Assembly: GCF_025837095.1 (NCBI RefSeq)
Contig: NZ_CP107551.1
Coordinates: 3,342,668 to 3,406,667, forward strand
Origin: Rhodococcus sp. Z13
GTDB taxonomy: Bacteria > Actinomycetota > Actinomycetes > Mycobacteriales > Mycobacteriaceae
DNA: 64,000 bases
Reading direction: 5' to 3'
Part shown: piece after piece, positions 1 to 26,700 of the stretch
Numbering within the stretch: position 1 is the stretch's first letter
Layout: each line of letters starts with the position of its first letter
The notes under the pieces: generated by a model
What the model saw: the letters and a program-made list of their open reading frames with translations, nothing else
Told to the model about the DNA's origin: nothing
Databases searched by the model: none
Position numbers and translations under genes: made by a program

Positions 1-11595
<11,595 letters not shown>

Positions 11596-11721
11596 CTACG
11601 TCACCCTCCTGTACAACGTGCGCATGGCTGATCGCCGTACGCGCCTCTGCCCCCCATTCACCCGACGGAGTCAGCCGAAGGACAGTCGATCTTCCATTAT
11701 CCCGACCTCACCGACACGGGG
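11596..11721 (-). other. NRPS intergenic gap
   Basis: A 126-bp gap separates the stop of the upstream NRPS from the start of the downstream one. It contains the downstream ribosome binding site (AGGAGG just above 11595). I see no convincing hairpin or promoter, so the two genes are probably cotranscribed. Confidence 0.5.
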
Positions 11722-14700
11722 CTAATCCGTATCCGTCACGCCTTCGACGACAGCGATGACGTCGCTCACAAACCGCGCGAGTCCGTCGGCACCCAGTTCG
11801 GGCAGCATTCCCGGTACCAGGCCGTTGAGCACCACCGATACCAGTGCTTCCGCGGTGAGCGCCCCACCGGTGGTCGTGGCCATCGTCTCCAGGCGCTGCG
11901 CGAACTCGCCGAGTGTGACCTCCCGATCACCGTGCCGGAAGGCGACGGTGTCGGCTGCGGTGGTCGCAGCGGCGGCGACGAGGTCTGGCAGGTCCGCGAT
12001 CGTGTGCGTCTTCCGCGGCCTGGCCGCCCGGGCCCGCTCCCCTTCGGTCCGGATGTCGATGGATCGCAACACGGTCTGCGGGTCCGAGGTCACGGTGTCG
12101 AGGATCAGCACGAACCGCTCACCGAAGGCCTCCACCGTGGCCTTGTCGAAGAGAGCCGTGGCGTAGGTGAACGTCACGTCCAGGCCCTGCAGCGATCCAC
12201 TGGGCGAGAACTGCTCGACCACCGTGCACTGCAGATCGAACTTCGCCTGGTCCGCCCCCGTCTCCAGCGCCGACACGGCCAGCCCCGGAAGCTCGAAGGT
12301 GCCCGTGTCGATGTTCTGGAAGGTGAGCATCACCTGGAACAGCGGCGTGTACGCGCTGCTCCGCCGCACACCGAGGCGCTCGACGACACGCTCGAACGGC
12401 ACGTCGGCGTTGCCGAACGCCGCGAGGTCCTTCTCCTTGGCCTGGGCGAGCAGATCCGCAAAGGTCGCGGAACCGGCCACCCGGGTCCGGAGCACGAGCG
12501 TGTTGACGAACATGCCTACCAGGTCGTCGAGGGCCTCTTCCCCGCGACCGGCGGTCGGGGTGCCGACGGCGATGTCCTCGGTGCCCGCCAACCGCGACAG
12601 CAGCACCGCGAAGGCGGCGTGCACGGTCATGAAGACGGTCGCATTGTGCTCCCGGGACGTCTTCTCCACCCGCTGGGCGAGTTCCTCACCGATGGTGAAG
12701 GTGATCGACTCCCCGAGGGTGGACTGGCGGGCCGGACGCGGCCGGTCGGTGGGCAGGGCCAGGACCTCCGGTGCGCCCGCCAGTTCCTGCTCCCAGTAGC
12801 CCAGCTGACGTGACAGCTCGCCGGCCGGGTCGTCCTCGGAGCCGAGGATGCTCTGCTGCCACAGCGTGTAGTCGGCGTACTGGACCTCGAGCGGCTGCCA
12901 GCCCGGTTCCTCGCCCTCGGCGCGCGCGACGTAGGCGATCATGACGTCCCGCACGAGCGGTCGGATCGAGTACCCGTCGGCGCTGATGTGGTGCGCGACG
13001 ACGGCGAGCACGTGTTCGTCGGCCGCCACCCGGAACAGGGCGATCCGCACCGGCGGCGTCGAAGCGGTGACGTCGAAGCCCGTACCGAGCACTTCGGTGA
13101 GACGCTCGACGAGCTCGCCGGCCGTGACGTCGACGGGGGTCACGTCGGGCACCACCCGGGCGACCGGCAGCACGACCTGGACCGGTCCCTCCTCGGTGTC
13201 CGGGTAGATCGTCCGTAGCACCTCGTGCCGGGCGAACAGGTCGGCGATCGCCGACTGCAGGGCGTCGACGTCCAGGGCACCCGTCAGCCGCACGGCGACC
13301 GGGATGTTGTAGACACCCGACTCCGGATCGACCCGGTTGAGCGTCCACATGCGCTGTTGTGCCAGCGACAGCGGGATCCGGTCGGGCCGCGGCACCGCGG
13401 TGAGGGCAGGACGCGCCCCCTGTCCCACCGACGGCCGGATCCGTGCGGCGAGAGCGACGATCGTGGACGCCTCGAAGACGGTCCGGACCGGGATCCGGGT
13501 GTCGAGTGCGGCACCGAGCCGGGCGGTGAGCTGCGTAGCGAGCAGCGAGTTGCCGCCGAGTTCGAAGAAGTCGTCGTCGAGTCCGACGCGTTCGACTCCG
13601 AGCAGTTCGGCGACGGTCGCCGCCACGATCTCCTCGACCGGATCGGTCGGGGCACGGAAGGTGCCCGCATCGAGTTCGGGATCGGGCAACGCACGCCGAT
13701 CGAGCTTGCCGTTGGTGTTCAGCGGCAGCGCCCCGAGTTCGACGAAGGCCGAGGGCACCATGTACGACGGCAACCGGTCCGCGAGCGCCGCCCGTGTCGC
13801 AGCCGCATCGAAGGACGCGTCCTCCTCCGGCACGACGTAGGCGACGAGACGGTCGCCGAGGTGCGCGGTGGTGCGCACGAGGACGGCCACGTCCCGGACT
13901 CCCGGCAGCTCACGCAGGACGGTCTCGATCTCACCGAGTTCGATGCGGTAACCGCGCACCTTGACCTGGAAGTCGGCCCGGTCGAGGTATTCGAGCCGGC
14001 CGGCCCGGTTCCATCGGACGATGTCGCCGGTGCGGTACATGCGCCCGCCGCCGAAGGGATCGGCGACGAAGCGGTCGGCGGTGAGGTCCGGGCGGTCGTG
14101 GTAGCCGCGGGCGAGCTGGGCACCCGCGAGATAGAGCTCACCTGCGACCCCCGGCGGGACCGGCTGGAGCCGGTCGTCGAGGACGTGCACGCGGGTGTTC
14201 CACTCGGGCACACCGATCGGGACGACCGTCCGGTCCGCATCACCGACCTCGTGGACGGTGACCGAGACGGCCGCCTCGGTCGGGCCGTAGAGGTTGTACA
14301 GCGTCGCGGTGTTCGCCGTGCGGAACTGCTGGGCCACCGCGGCCGGGAGGGCCTCACCGATCGCGAGGATCCGTCGCAGCGACGGCGCCACCTCTCCGGC
14401 CGCGACCGTCATCAGCATCGACAGCATGGACGGCACGGTGTGCAGGGTGGTGACCTGCTGTTCGCGCAGGAGCTGCAGCAGGTAGTCGGGGTCGCGGTGC
14501 CCGTCGGCGGTCGCGATCACGATCCGCCCGCCGCTGGTGAGGGCCGACCAGAACTCCCAGACCGACAGGTCGAACGTCGCGACGGTCTTGAGAAGCACCG
14601 CGTCGTCCGGACCGAGACCGAAGTGGTCCCGCTTCCACAGGAGCTGGTTGACGATCGCGGAGTGCGGCACCGCGACGCCCTTCGGCCGGCCGGTGGAGCC

Positions 14701-17700
14701 CGACGTGAAGATCACGTAGGCGGTGTTCCGCGGCCGGAGCGGGACGACCCGTTCGGCATCGGTCACCGGACCGTCGGCGACGTCCGTGAGGTCGAGGCCG
14801 TCGATCTCGATCACCGGTACCGTGCCGTACTCGACGCGGTCGGTGCTCGTGGTCACGATCGCAGCGGGGGCGGCCGTGTCGAGGATGTAGGAGTTGCGTT
14901 CCGACGGCTGATCCGGGTCGACGGGCACGTAGGCCGCGCCGCTCTTGGCGATCGCGTACATGCCCACGAGCAGCTCCGGCGAACGGCGGATCACCAGCGC
15001 CACCCGGTCCTCGGGACCGACCCCGAGCCCGACGAGGTGCCGGGCGAGGCGGTTGACCTCGGCATCGAACTCGCCGTACGTCCACTGCCGGCCCTCGTAC
15101 ACGAGCGCGACGGTGTCACGGTGCGCGGCCACCTGCTCGTCGAACAGGTCGACGAGGGTAACCGGCCGTCCGGTGTCGTGTGCGGTGTCGTTCCAGGCGG
15201 TGAGCACCTCGCGGCGCTCGGTGGGCAGCAACAGGGCGTGGTCGCCCACCGGCGCCGTCGGTGCCTCGACGAAGGCAGCGAGCAGCTGCTCGAAGCGCGC
15301 GGCGACCCCCTCTGCGGTCGCGCGGTCGAACAGGTCGGTCGCGTAGGTCAGGATCGCGTCGATGCCCTCCGGCGTGCCGTCCTCGCCGTAACGGTCCGTG
15401 ACGATCAGGTGCAGGTCGAACTGCGACGTGCCGCCCTCGAGATCGATGGGTTCGATACCGAGACCGGGCAGTTCGAGTTCGGCACGGCCCTGGTTCTGGA
15501 ACGAGAATCCGACCTGGAACAAGGGGTGCCGGGCGGTGGAGCGGGCCGGGTTGAGGACCTCGACGAGCCGTTCGAACGGCACGTCGGCGTTCGCGAAGGC
15601 CTGCAGGTCGTTCTCCCGTGCCGCGGAGAGCAGCTCGGCGAAGGACGCATCTCCCTCGACCTGCAACCGCAACACGAGGGTGTTGACGAACATGCCGATG
15701 ATGTCCTCGGTGGCACGCTCGGCCCGGCCGGCGATGGGCGTTCCCACCGCGATGTCCGACGACCCGGAGATCCGGGCGAGCAGCGCCGCGAAGGCGGCGT
15801 GGACCGCCATGAACACCGTGGCGTTCCGGGTCCGCGCCAGATCGCGCAGTCCCGCATGCAGCTCGGCGCCGATCGTGAACTCGATCCGGTCACCACGGAA
15901 GCTCTGCTGCGCGGGCCGCGGGTGGTCGAGAGGTAGATCGAGCTGGTCGGGCAGATCCGCGAGATTCTCCCGCCAGAAGGCGAGCTGCCGGGACACCGTC
16001 GAGTCCGGATCGTCCTCCGCGCCGAGCACCTCGCGCTGCCACAACGCGAAGTCGGCGTACTGCACCTCGAGCGGAGCCCAGACCGGTTCGCTGCCGGCCG
16101 AGCGGGACGCGTACGCCGTCATGACGTCGCGCACCAGCGGCAGCATCGACGAGCCGTCCGCACTGATGTGCTGGACCACGACGACGAAGATGTGCTCGTC
16201 CTCGGCCACCCGCAGCAGGTGCATGCGCACCGGGACGTCCTTCGTGACGTCGAAGCCGGCCGAGACGATCTCGTGCATACGCGCGTCGAGGTCCCCTGCG
16301 GCGACGTCCTCCGGTTCGAGACCAGGCCGCACGCGGGCGGCCGGCAGGACACGCTGGACCGGACCGTCCGCGGTCTCGGGGTATACGGTGCGCAGCGTCT
16401 CGTGCCGTGCGACGAGGTCGCCGACGGCGGCGCGCAGCGCGTCGACGTCGAGCGCACCGGTCAGGCGCAGCGCGAACGGGATGTTGTAGGCCGTCGACTC
16501 GGGGTCGAAGCGGTTGAGGAACCACATGCGCTGCTGCGCCGGGGACAACGGAACCGATTCCGGGCGGGTCCGCGCGGCGAGCGGCACCCGCACTCCCCTA
16601 CCGGATTCCTGCTCGACGCGTGTCGCGAGCTCGGCAACCGTGGAGACCTCGAACAGCGTCCGCACCGGCACCTGCGCGTCGAGAGCCGAACCGACCCGCG
16701 ACACCACCTGCGTCGCCAGCAGCGAATTACCACCGAGCTCGAAGAAGTCGTCGTCCGCACCGACCCGCTCGACACCGAGCACCTCGGCGAACACACCCGC
16801 CACGATCTCCTCGACCGGCGTCGACGGCGCCCGGAACGCCCGCGTCTCGAACACCGGCGCAGGCAACGCCCGCCGATCCAACTTGCCGTTGACCGTCAAC
16901 GGAATCGCATCGAGCACCACGAACGCCGACGGCACCATGTACTCCGGCAACACCACCGACACACCACTGCGCAACACCTCGACATCGATCGAGAGACCCT
17001 CGTGCGCAACCACATACGCCACGATCCGCGCGACACCCGGAGTGTCCTCACGCACCACCACCGCCGCAAGCGCAACCGCATCCTGCGCCAGCACCGCCGC
17101 CTCGACCTCACCGAGCTCGATCCGGAAACCACGGATCTTCACCTGATCATCGGCACGACCCAGATACTCCAGATCACCCGACACCGCCCACCGCGCAACG
17201 TCACCGGTGCGATACAACACACCCCCGTCACCCGAGAACGGATCCGCCACGAACCGCGACGCCGACAACCCCGGCCGACGCAGATAACCCCGCGCCAGCT
17301 GGCCACCACCGACGTACATCTCCCCGGCCACCCCGACCGGAACCGGCCGCAACCGCCGATCGAGCACATACACCCGCAGCCCCGCGATCGGCACACCCAC
17401 CACACTCGCCGCACCCCGGGCCAGCTCCGCACCGACCTCCCGGTACGACACGTGCACCGTCGTCTCGGTGATGCCGTACATGTTCACCAACCGCGGCGCC
17501 GTATCCCCGTGCCGCTCGAACCAACCCGCCAACCGGCGCGGTTCGAGCGCCTCACCACCGAAGATCACGTACCGCAACGACAACCGCGCATCGTCCGCAG
17601 CGACCCGATCGGCCTCGGCCAGCTGATAGAACGCCGACGGCGTCTGATTCAGCACCGTCACCCGCTCACGGATCAACAACTCCCGGAACGCCTCCGGCGA

Positions 17701-20700
17701 CCGCGACGTGAAGTAGTCCACTACCACCAGCGTGCCGCCGTACAACAGCGGACCCCACAACTCCCACACCGAGAAGTCGAACGCATACGAATGGAACATC
17801 GTCCACACGTCCGCCGGCCCGAAGCCGTACACCGACTCGGTGTTGACCATCAACCGCACCACATTCCGATGCGGAATCAACACACCCTTCGGACGGCCCG
17901 TCGAACCCGACGTGTAGATCACATACGCCAGATTCGCCGCCGTCAACGGCGCCCGCCTCTCGGCATCACTGATCGGCGTGTCTGCCACCTCGGACAACTC
18001 GAGCCGATCCAACTCGATCACCGGCACCGAAGCGGGGAACGACACCTCGACCCCAGAAGCGGTGAGCACGGCCACCGGCGTCGCATCCGACACCAGGAAC
18101 TCGATCCGCTCCGCCGGCGAATTCGGATCGATCGGCAGATACCCCGCACCCGCCTCGAGCACCGCCAACAGAGCCACCACCAGATCCACCGACCGCGGCA
18201 ACGCCACCGCCACCAGATCCTCCGGCCCCACACCCACACCGATCAGATGCCGAGCCAGACGATGCACCCGCGCCCCCAGCTCGCGATAGGACATCACGTC
18301 CCCACCGCACCGCACCGCGACCGCATCCCCACGCTCGGCGACCTGCCCCTCGAACAGATCCACCAACGTCACACCCGCAGGCGCAACATCGTCACCCAGC
18401 GAATTCCACCGCGAAACGACGAGCTCCCGCTCGAAATCGTCGATGATCTCGATGTCGCCGACGACGGCCGCGGGATCGTCCACCACGGCGCGCAGGATGC
18501 GCTGCAACTGCTCCGCGAACGCTGCGACGCGCAGATCGTCGAACAGGTCGGTCGCATAGGTGACGGCGAAGTCCATGCCGGCCGAGGTGCCGTCCTCGCC
18601 GGTCCTCTCGGCGAAGGTGAACTGCAGGTCGAACTTCGCGGTGGGCGCCTCGTAGTCGACCGCCCGCGCCGTGACCCTGTCGAACTCGAATTCGACAGCA
18701 CCGGTGTTCTGGAAGGTCAGCGCCACCTGGAACAGCGGGTGCCGCGCCTGCGACCGCTCCGGATCGAGGATCTCCACCAGACGCTCGAACGGCACGTCCG
18801 CGTTCGCGAAGGCGTCGAGGTCGACCTCGCGCACCTGCGCGAGCAGGTTCCGGAAGGGTTCGTCGTTGCGCACACCGACGCGCAGCACGAGGGTGTTGAC
18901 GAACATGCCCACCAGGTCGTCGAGTGCGGCGGCACCGCGTCCGGCGATAGGCGTGCCGATCGCGATGTCCTCGCTGTCGGACAGGCGCGCCAGCAGCACC
19001 GACAGAGCCGCGTGCACGACCATGAACAGTGACGTGTTCTGTTCCCGTGCAAGCTTTTCCAGATCGGAGTGCAGGCCGGAGTCGATCCGGAAGCGGCTGG
19101 TGCGTCCCAGATTGGACGCGACCTCGGGTCGCGTCCGGTCGGAGGGCAGGTCGAGCTGCTCGGGCAGATCCGCCAGCTGCCGGGTCCAGTACTCGGTCTG
19201 CCGGGACAGCACCGACTCCGGATCGTCCTCCGAGCCGAGCACCTCGCGCTGCCACAGCGTGTAATCGGCGTACTGCACCTCGAGCGGAGTCCAGGCCGGC
19301 ACGTCGCCACGGGACCGGGCCGCGTAGGCCACCATGATGTCGCGCGCGAGCGGACGCAGGGAGAAACCGTCTGCGGAAATGTGGTGCACCACGAGGAAGA
19401 GCACATGGTCGTCGGGACCGAGAGCGAACAGCACCACCCGCAGCGGAACCTCGGCGGTGACGTCGAAACCTTCCGCGGTGAACCGCTCGGCCCGTTCGAA
19501 CAGGGCGCTCTCGTCGATCTGTTCGACCGGCAACACCACGTCACGAGGCGGCAGGATCTCCTGCCGGCCGACCCCGTCGACGTCCGGGTACACGGTGCGC
19601 AGCGTCTCGTGCCGTGCGACGACGTCGCTCAGAGCCACCCGGAGGGCGTCGACGTCGAGCGCTCCGGTCAACCGCACCCCGACGGGAATGTTGTTCGCCG
19701 CCGAGTCGGGGTCGAACCGGTTGAGGAACCACATCCGCTGCTGCGCCAACGACAGCGGAACACGCTCGGGGCGCGGCATTCTCGTCAACGGCATCCGGGC
19801 ACCGCGGCCGGCCTCCTGCTCGGCCAGCGTCGCCAGCGACGCGACCGTCGAGGCCTCGAACAGTGCCCGCACGGGTACCTGCGCGTCGAGCGCGGCACCG
19901 AGCCGGGAGACCACCTGGGTGGCCAGCAACGAGTTGCCGCCGAGCTCGAAGAAGTCGTCGTCCGCGCCGACCCGCTCGACACCGAGCACGTCGGCGAAGA
20001 TTCCCGCCACGATCTCCTCGATCGGCGTGGACGGTGCCCGGAAACGCCGTGTTTCGAACACCGGAGCGGGCAGCGCCCGCCGGTCCAGCTTGCCGTTGAC
20101 CGTCAACGGGATCGCGTCGATCTCCACGAACGCGGACGGAACCATGTACTCCGGCAGCATCGCGGAGACACCCTCGCGCAGCGTCTCGGGATCCACCGAG
20201 GCCCCGTCACGTGCGACGACGTACGCCACGATCCGCGGCACACCCGGGGTGTCCTCACGCACGACCACGGCGGCACGCGCAACCGCATCCTGTGCGAGCA
20301 CCGCCGCTTCGACCTCACCGAGCTCGATCCGGAAGCCACGGACCTTCACCTGGTCGTCGACACGGCCGAGATATTCGAGCTCGCCGGGCACGGACCAGCG
20401 GGCCAGGTCGCCCGTGCGGTACATCCGGGAACCACTACCCCCGAACGGATTCGGCACGAAACGAGACGCCGTCAACACCGGACGACGATGATACCCCCGC
20501 GCCAGCACATCACCGGCCAGATACAGCTCACCCGCCACACCCGCCGGCACCGGCCGCAACCGACCGTCCAGAACCAACGCCTGCACCCCGGCCACCGGAC
20601 CACCGATCGTGATCGGCCCACCGACCTCGAGACGACCACGCGTCGAGACGATCGTCGTCTCCGTCGGACCGTAAGCATTGAAGAACCGCCGACCCGGAGC

Positions 20701-23700
20701 CCACCGCGCCACCAGATCCGCCGTCGACACATCACCACCGACATTGAGAGTCCGCAACGAATCCAGCCCCGCCGGATCCACCGACCCCAGCACCGCCGGC
20801 GTGATCACCGCATGCGTGACCCCGGTGCGCTCGATCAACTCACGCAACTCCGCACCGCCGTAGACCGTCGGCGGCGTCACCACCAACTCGGCACCCGTCG
20901 AACCGGCCATCGTCCAGTCCAGCACCGACGGATCGAAACTCGGCGAACAGACATGCAGGATCCGCGACTGCTCCGACACCCCGTAGAGCTCCACGCTCTC
21001 GCGCACCAACCCGGCCAGACCCCGATGGGTCACCGCCACACCCTTCGGCCGACCCGTCGAACCCGAGGTGTAGATGACATAGGCCAGATGATCGATCCGC
21101 AACGGCGACAACCGATCCGCATCCGTCACCGGCGCATCCGACTGCCCCGCACACGCAGACACGAAATCCGCATCCTCGAGGCGGATCCAGTCCACCGACT
21201 GCGGCAGACCCGCACCGTAACGCTCGCTCGTCAACCCCACCACAGCCGACGAATCGTCGAGCATGTGCAGCACACGATCGGCCGGATACTCCGGATCGAC
21301 CGGCACATAGGCCGCACCCGTCTTCGCGACCGCCCACACCGCGAGCACCATCTCCCACGACCGCGGGAACGACAACGCCACGATCCGATCCGGACCCGCA
21401 CCACGCCCGATCAGATACCGCGCGATCCGGCTCGACCAACGATCGAGCTCGTCGTAACTCAGCACCGTCGAACCGTCCCGCACAGCCACCCGCTCCGGAT
21501 GCCTCACCGCACCAGCGGTCAGCAACTCCACCAGAGTGCAGGGCTGTCCCGGCTCCGGACCGACAACCTTCAGCAGCCGGCCCGTTTCGTCCTCCGACAG
21601 AATCGGCAGGTCGCCGATCCGGATCGATGCATCGGCGACGATCCCGCGGAGGATCCGCACGAACCGCTCCGCGAACACCGCCACCGTCTCCGCGTCGAAC
21701 AGATCCGTGGCGTACTCGAACCGGGCGTCGAGACCGGCCGGCTCCCCGTCGGGACCGGTCTTCTCCGCCACTCCCAGCTGGATGTCGAACTTCGAGATCG
21801 GCATGTCGATCTCGTCGCCGACCGCGGTGACATCCGCGAACGACACCTGACGCACCGTCGCCGGTTCCAACGCCAGCGCGGCCTGGAACAACGGATGACG
21901 CGACGTCGACCGCGCCGGATTGATCACCTCGACGAGCCGCTCGAACGGCACATCCGCATGGGAGAACGCCCGCAGATCCGTCTCACGCACCGCATCGAGG
22001 AACCCCTCGAACGACACACCCGAATCGACCCGGGTACGCAACACCAACGTGTTGACGAACATACCGATCAGATCGTCGAGCGCCTTCTCCCCACGCCCCG
22101 CCACCGCCGTACCCACCGCGATGTCGTCCGAACCACTCAACCGCGACAACAACACCGCATAGGCCGCGTGCACGACCATGAACAACGACGCCTGACGCCC
22201 ACGCGCCAGATCCACCAGACCACGATGGATCCCGGCATCGATCTCGAACCGGTACTTACCACCCTCGAAACTCGACACCGCCGGACGCAACCGATCCGCC
22301 GGCAGATCCAACTGATCCGGCAACCCGTCCAGCTCGTTCACCCAGAACGAAACCTGCTTCGCAGCAAGAGAATCCGAATCGTCCTCACGACCCAGCAACG
22401 TCCGCTGCCAGATCGCGTAGTCCGCGTACTGCACCTCGAGGGGTGTCCACCCCGGCTCCAGGCCCTCCACCCGCGCCGAGTACGCCGTCACCACGTCCCG
22501 GGCGAACGGACCGAACGACGATCCGTCCGCAGCGATGTGGTGCAACACGATCGCCAGCACGTAACTGTCCGGAGCCAGCCGGTACAGCGCCGCCCGGAAC
22601 GGGGTGTCACACGTCACGTCGAACCCGCGGCCCGCGAGATCCAGCACCGCGGAGCGCAGTTCGCTCTCCTGGAGATCCACCGGGACCAGCGGTACCACCG
22701 CCTGCTCCACGGGCAGAACCACCTGCTGCGGCTCACCGTCGATCTCCGGGTACACCGTCCGCAACGTCTCGTGGCGCGCCACCACATCGGCGAACGCGTC
22801 CGACACCGCCACCGGATCCACCGGGCCGGTCAGCCGCACGGTGAACGGCAGGTTGTAGGCAGCGGTTCCCGCATCGAAACGGTTCAGGAACCACATCCGC
22901 TGCTGCGCCATCGACAACGGCACCCGGTCCGGACGGGGCCGGACGGCCACCAGCGGTAGGCGCGCAACCGCCGACGCATCCGACTCGACGACGGCGGCCA
23001 ACCTCTCGACGGTGGACGCCTCGAAGAGCGTGCGTACCCCCACACGGCGGCCGAGGGCTTCTCCGATACGAGCGACCACCTGGGTGGCGACGAGCGAGTT
23101 GCCGCCGAGCTCGAAGAAGTCGTCGTCCAGACCCACCCGGTCCAGGCCGAGCACGTCGGCGAACACCGACGCGACGATCTCCTCCACCGGGTTCGTCGGG
23201 GCACGGAACTCCTTGGACTCGAACACCGGCGCAGGCAGGGCCTTGCGGTCGAGCTTGCCCGTGGCGCCCAGCGGGAATGCTTCCAGGAGAACGTACGCCG
23301 TCGGAACCATGTAGGCGGGCAACGTGTTCGAGAGCCGAAGGGAGATCTCGGCAGGTTCCGGCGACCGTCCTGCGGCCGGCACGATGTAACCGACCAGGTG
23401 CTCACCGAAGCGGGCATCCGCGTAGAGCGACACGACCGCCTGCTCTACGTCGTCCAGCGCGAGGAGCGCTGCCTCGATCTCGCCGAGCTCGATCCGCAGA
23501 CCGCGCAGCTTGACCTGGAAGTCGGTGCGTCCGAGATACTCGAGTTCGGCCGCCTTCCCGGAGGGATCCGGGATCCAGCGCACGAGATCACCTGTGCGAT
23601 ACATGGTTCCGCCGGGCGCACCGAACGGATCGGCGACGAAACGTTCAGCGCTGAGACCGGCCTGACCCGTGTACCCCCGTGCAATCTGGGCACCGGCGAG

Positions 23701-26700
23701 GTACAGCTCACCCGCAACACCGACCGGTACCGGGTGCAGACGCCGGTCGAGCACGTACGCACGCGCGTTCCACACGGGTGTACCCATGGGCACACTCGCC
23801 CCGGAAGCGTCCGCGACCTGTCGCGCTGTCGCGTGCACAGTGAACTCGGTCGGGCCGTACAGGTTGTGCACCTCGGCCCGGCTGATGCGCGAGAACGCCG
23901 CCACGGTGGCGGTGGGCAGTGCCTCACCTGCGGCGAGGACGAGACGCAGCGATTCGCAGTGCTCCGCCGACACCTCTGCGGCGAAGGCCGCCAGCATCGA
24001 CGGCACGAAGGACACCGCGGTGACCGCGTGCTCGGCGATCACCCGTTCCAGGTAGAGGGGATCGCGATGACCGTCCGGCGCCGCCACGACCAGCCGCCCA
24101 CCGGCGGCGAGAGTGCCGAACAGTTCCCACAGCGACACGTCGAAGGTGGCCGGTGTCTTGAACAGGACCACATCGGAGGGGCCGAGACCGTATCGGTCGA
24201 TCAGCCAGGTGATCTGGTTGACGATCGCTGCATGGCTCACTGCCACGCCCTTCGGCCGTCCCGTCGAACCGGACGTGAAGATGACGTACGCGGTGTTCGC
24301 AGGCACCAGCGGTGCGATCCGATCGTCGTCCGTCACAGGGGCGGCCGAGTGACCGGACAGGTCGAGGGTGTCGATCGCGACGGTACGGATCGACGAGCTC
24401 TCGAAGGCGCCGGTCGTGGTCAGTACCACCACTGGTGCGGCCGTTTCGAGGATGTACTCGTTGCGTCCGGCAGGCTGGTCCGGATCGATGGGGACGTAGG
24501 CGCCACCGGCCTTGACCACGGCGTGGATCGCGACGACGAGTTCCGCCGAACGACGGATCGCCAATCCGACACCGGTTTCCGGGCCCACACCCTGCGAGAT
24601 CAGGTACCGGGCGAGCCGGTTGACCTGCGCGTCGAACTCTGCGTACGTCCACTGCTGGTCCTCGGTGACCAACGCGACCGCATCCGGCGCGACCGCGACC
24701 CGCCGGTCGAGCAGATCTCCGAGGGTCGCCGACGCGACGGCATGCGCCGTGGCGTTCCGTTCCTCGAGCAGCGCCACACGTTCGTTCGCATCGAGGAGCT
24801 CGATGTCACCGACCGCCGTCTCCGGATCCCGGACCACGGTCTCGAGGATGCGGACGAACCGGTCCGCGAAGCTCTGCACCGTCGGGCGGTCGAACAGGTC
24901 GGTGGCGTAGGTGAACTCGGCCCGGAGACCACCGGGGTCGCCGTCCCGGGTGAACTCCTCCTTGAGCGTCAGCTGGAGATCGAATTTCGCCGTGGGATCG
25001 TCCAGTTCGATCAGCTCGAGGGTGAGTCCCCGAAGTTCCACGTGTTCGATCTGGATGTTCTCGAACGAGAGCATCACCTGGAACAGGGGATGTCGCGCGG
25101 TGGAACGCGCGGGATTCAGAACCTCGACGAGACGCTCGAACGGTACGTCCGCATGACCGAACGCACCCAGGGCCGCCTCCCGCGCCCGGGCGAGATGCCC
25201 GGTGAACGGCAGGCCGGGGTCGACCTCCGTTCGCAGCACGAGGGTGTTGACGAACATACCGATCAGGTCGTCCAGAGCCTGCTCACCGCGTCCGGCGACC
25301 GGCGTTCCGACAGCGATGTCGTCCTGGCCGGACAGTCGTGCGAGCAGCACACCGAGCGCGGCGTGCACGACCATGAACAGGGAGGCGTTGCGGGTGCGCC
25401 CCAGTTCGACGAGGTCGCGGTGCAGTTCGGAACTGATCGAGAAGTGCACGGTTGCACCGGAATAGGACTGGACCGCGGGGCGGGGACGATCGGTGGGCAG
25501 GTCGATCCGATCCGGCAGGCCGTCGAGGGTGCGACGCCAGTAGTCGAGCTGCCGCGAGATCAGGGAGGCCGGGTCGTCCTCCGAACCGAGCAGCTCGCGC
25601 TGCCACAGCGTGTAGTCGACGTACTGGACCGGCAACGGCGCCCACGCCGGCGCCTCCCATTCGGTCCGCGCCGCGTAGGCCATCATGATGTCGCGCGCCA
25701 TGGGACCCGTGGACCATCCGTCCGCGGAGATGTGGTGCACGACCAGCGTGAGCACGTACTCCTCGGGACCGAGCTCGTACAGCGCGGCGCGGATGGGCAC
25801 GTCCGTGGAGACGTCCATTCCGGAGGCTGCCAGACGATGGACCTCCGTGGGCAGTTCGTCCCGTTCGATCCGGATCGGGGTCAGGTTGGGAACGACCTCC
25901 GCGGCCAGGCGAACGACCTGCCGCGGCCCCTCGGGCGAATCCGGGAAGACGGTGCGCAGCGACTCGTGCCGGTCGATGACGTCCATCACGGAGACCTGGA
26001 GGGCCGCGATGTCGAGTGCGCCCGTCAGACGCAGTGCCATCGGAAGGTTGTAGATGGCCGAGTTCGGTTCGAAGCGGTTGAGGAACCACATCCGCTGCTG
26101 CGCCAACGACAGCGGAACACGCTCGGGGCGCGGCATTCTCGTCAAGGCGATCCGCGCACCGCGGCCGGCCTCCTGCTCGACACGTACCGCGAGCGCAGCC
26201 ACCGTCGACGCTTCGAACAACACCCGCACGGGTACCTGCGCGTCGAGCGCGGCACCGAGCCGCGACACCACCTGGGTGGCCAGCAACGAATTACCACCGA
26301 GCTCGAAGAAATCGTCGTCGAGCCCCACCGGATGAACACCGAGAACATCGGAGAAGACCGTCGCCACCGTCTCCTCGATCGGAGTGCTCGGCGCCCGGAA
26401 CTCACGATGACCGACCCCGAACTGCGGCTCCGGCAACGCCCGGCGATCCAACTTGCCCACCGGATTCAACGGGACCTCGTCGAGCACGACGATCTGCGCC
26501 GGCACCATGTACGACGGCAACGACCGCCCCACATGATCCGACAACTCCACCGCATCGACAGCCCCGTCCCCGTGCACATACGACACCAGAGCCGTCTGCC
26601 CCGACGGCATCTCGTGACCGATCGTGGCCGCGAACTTCACCGACGGATGCGTCAGCAACGCCGCATCGATCTCCCCCAGCTCGATCCGGTAACCACGGAC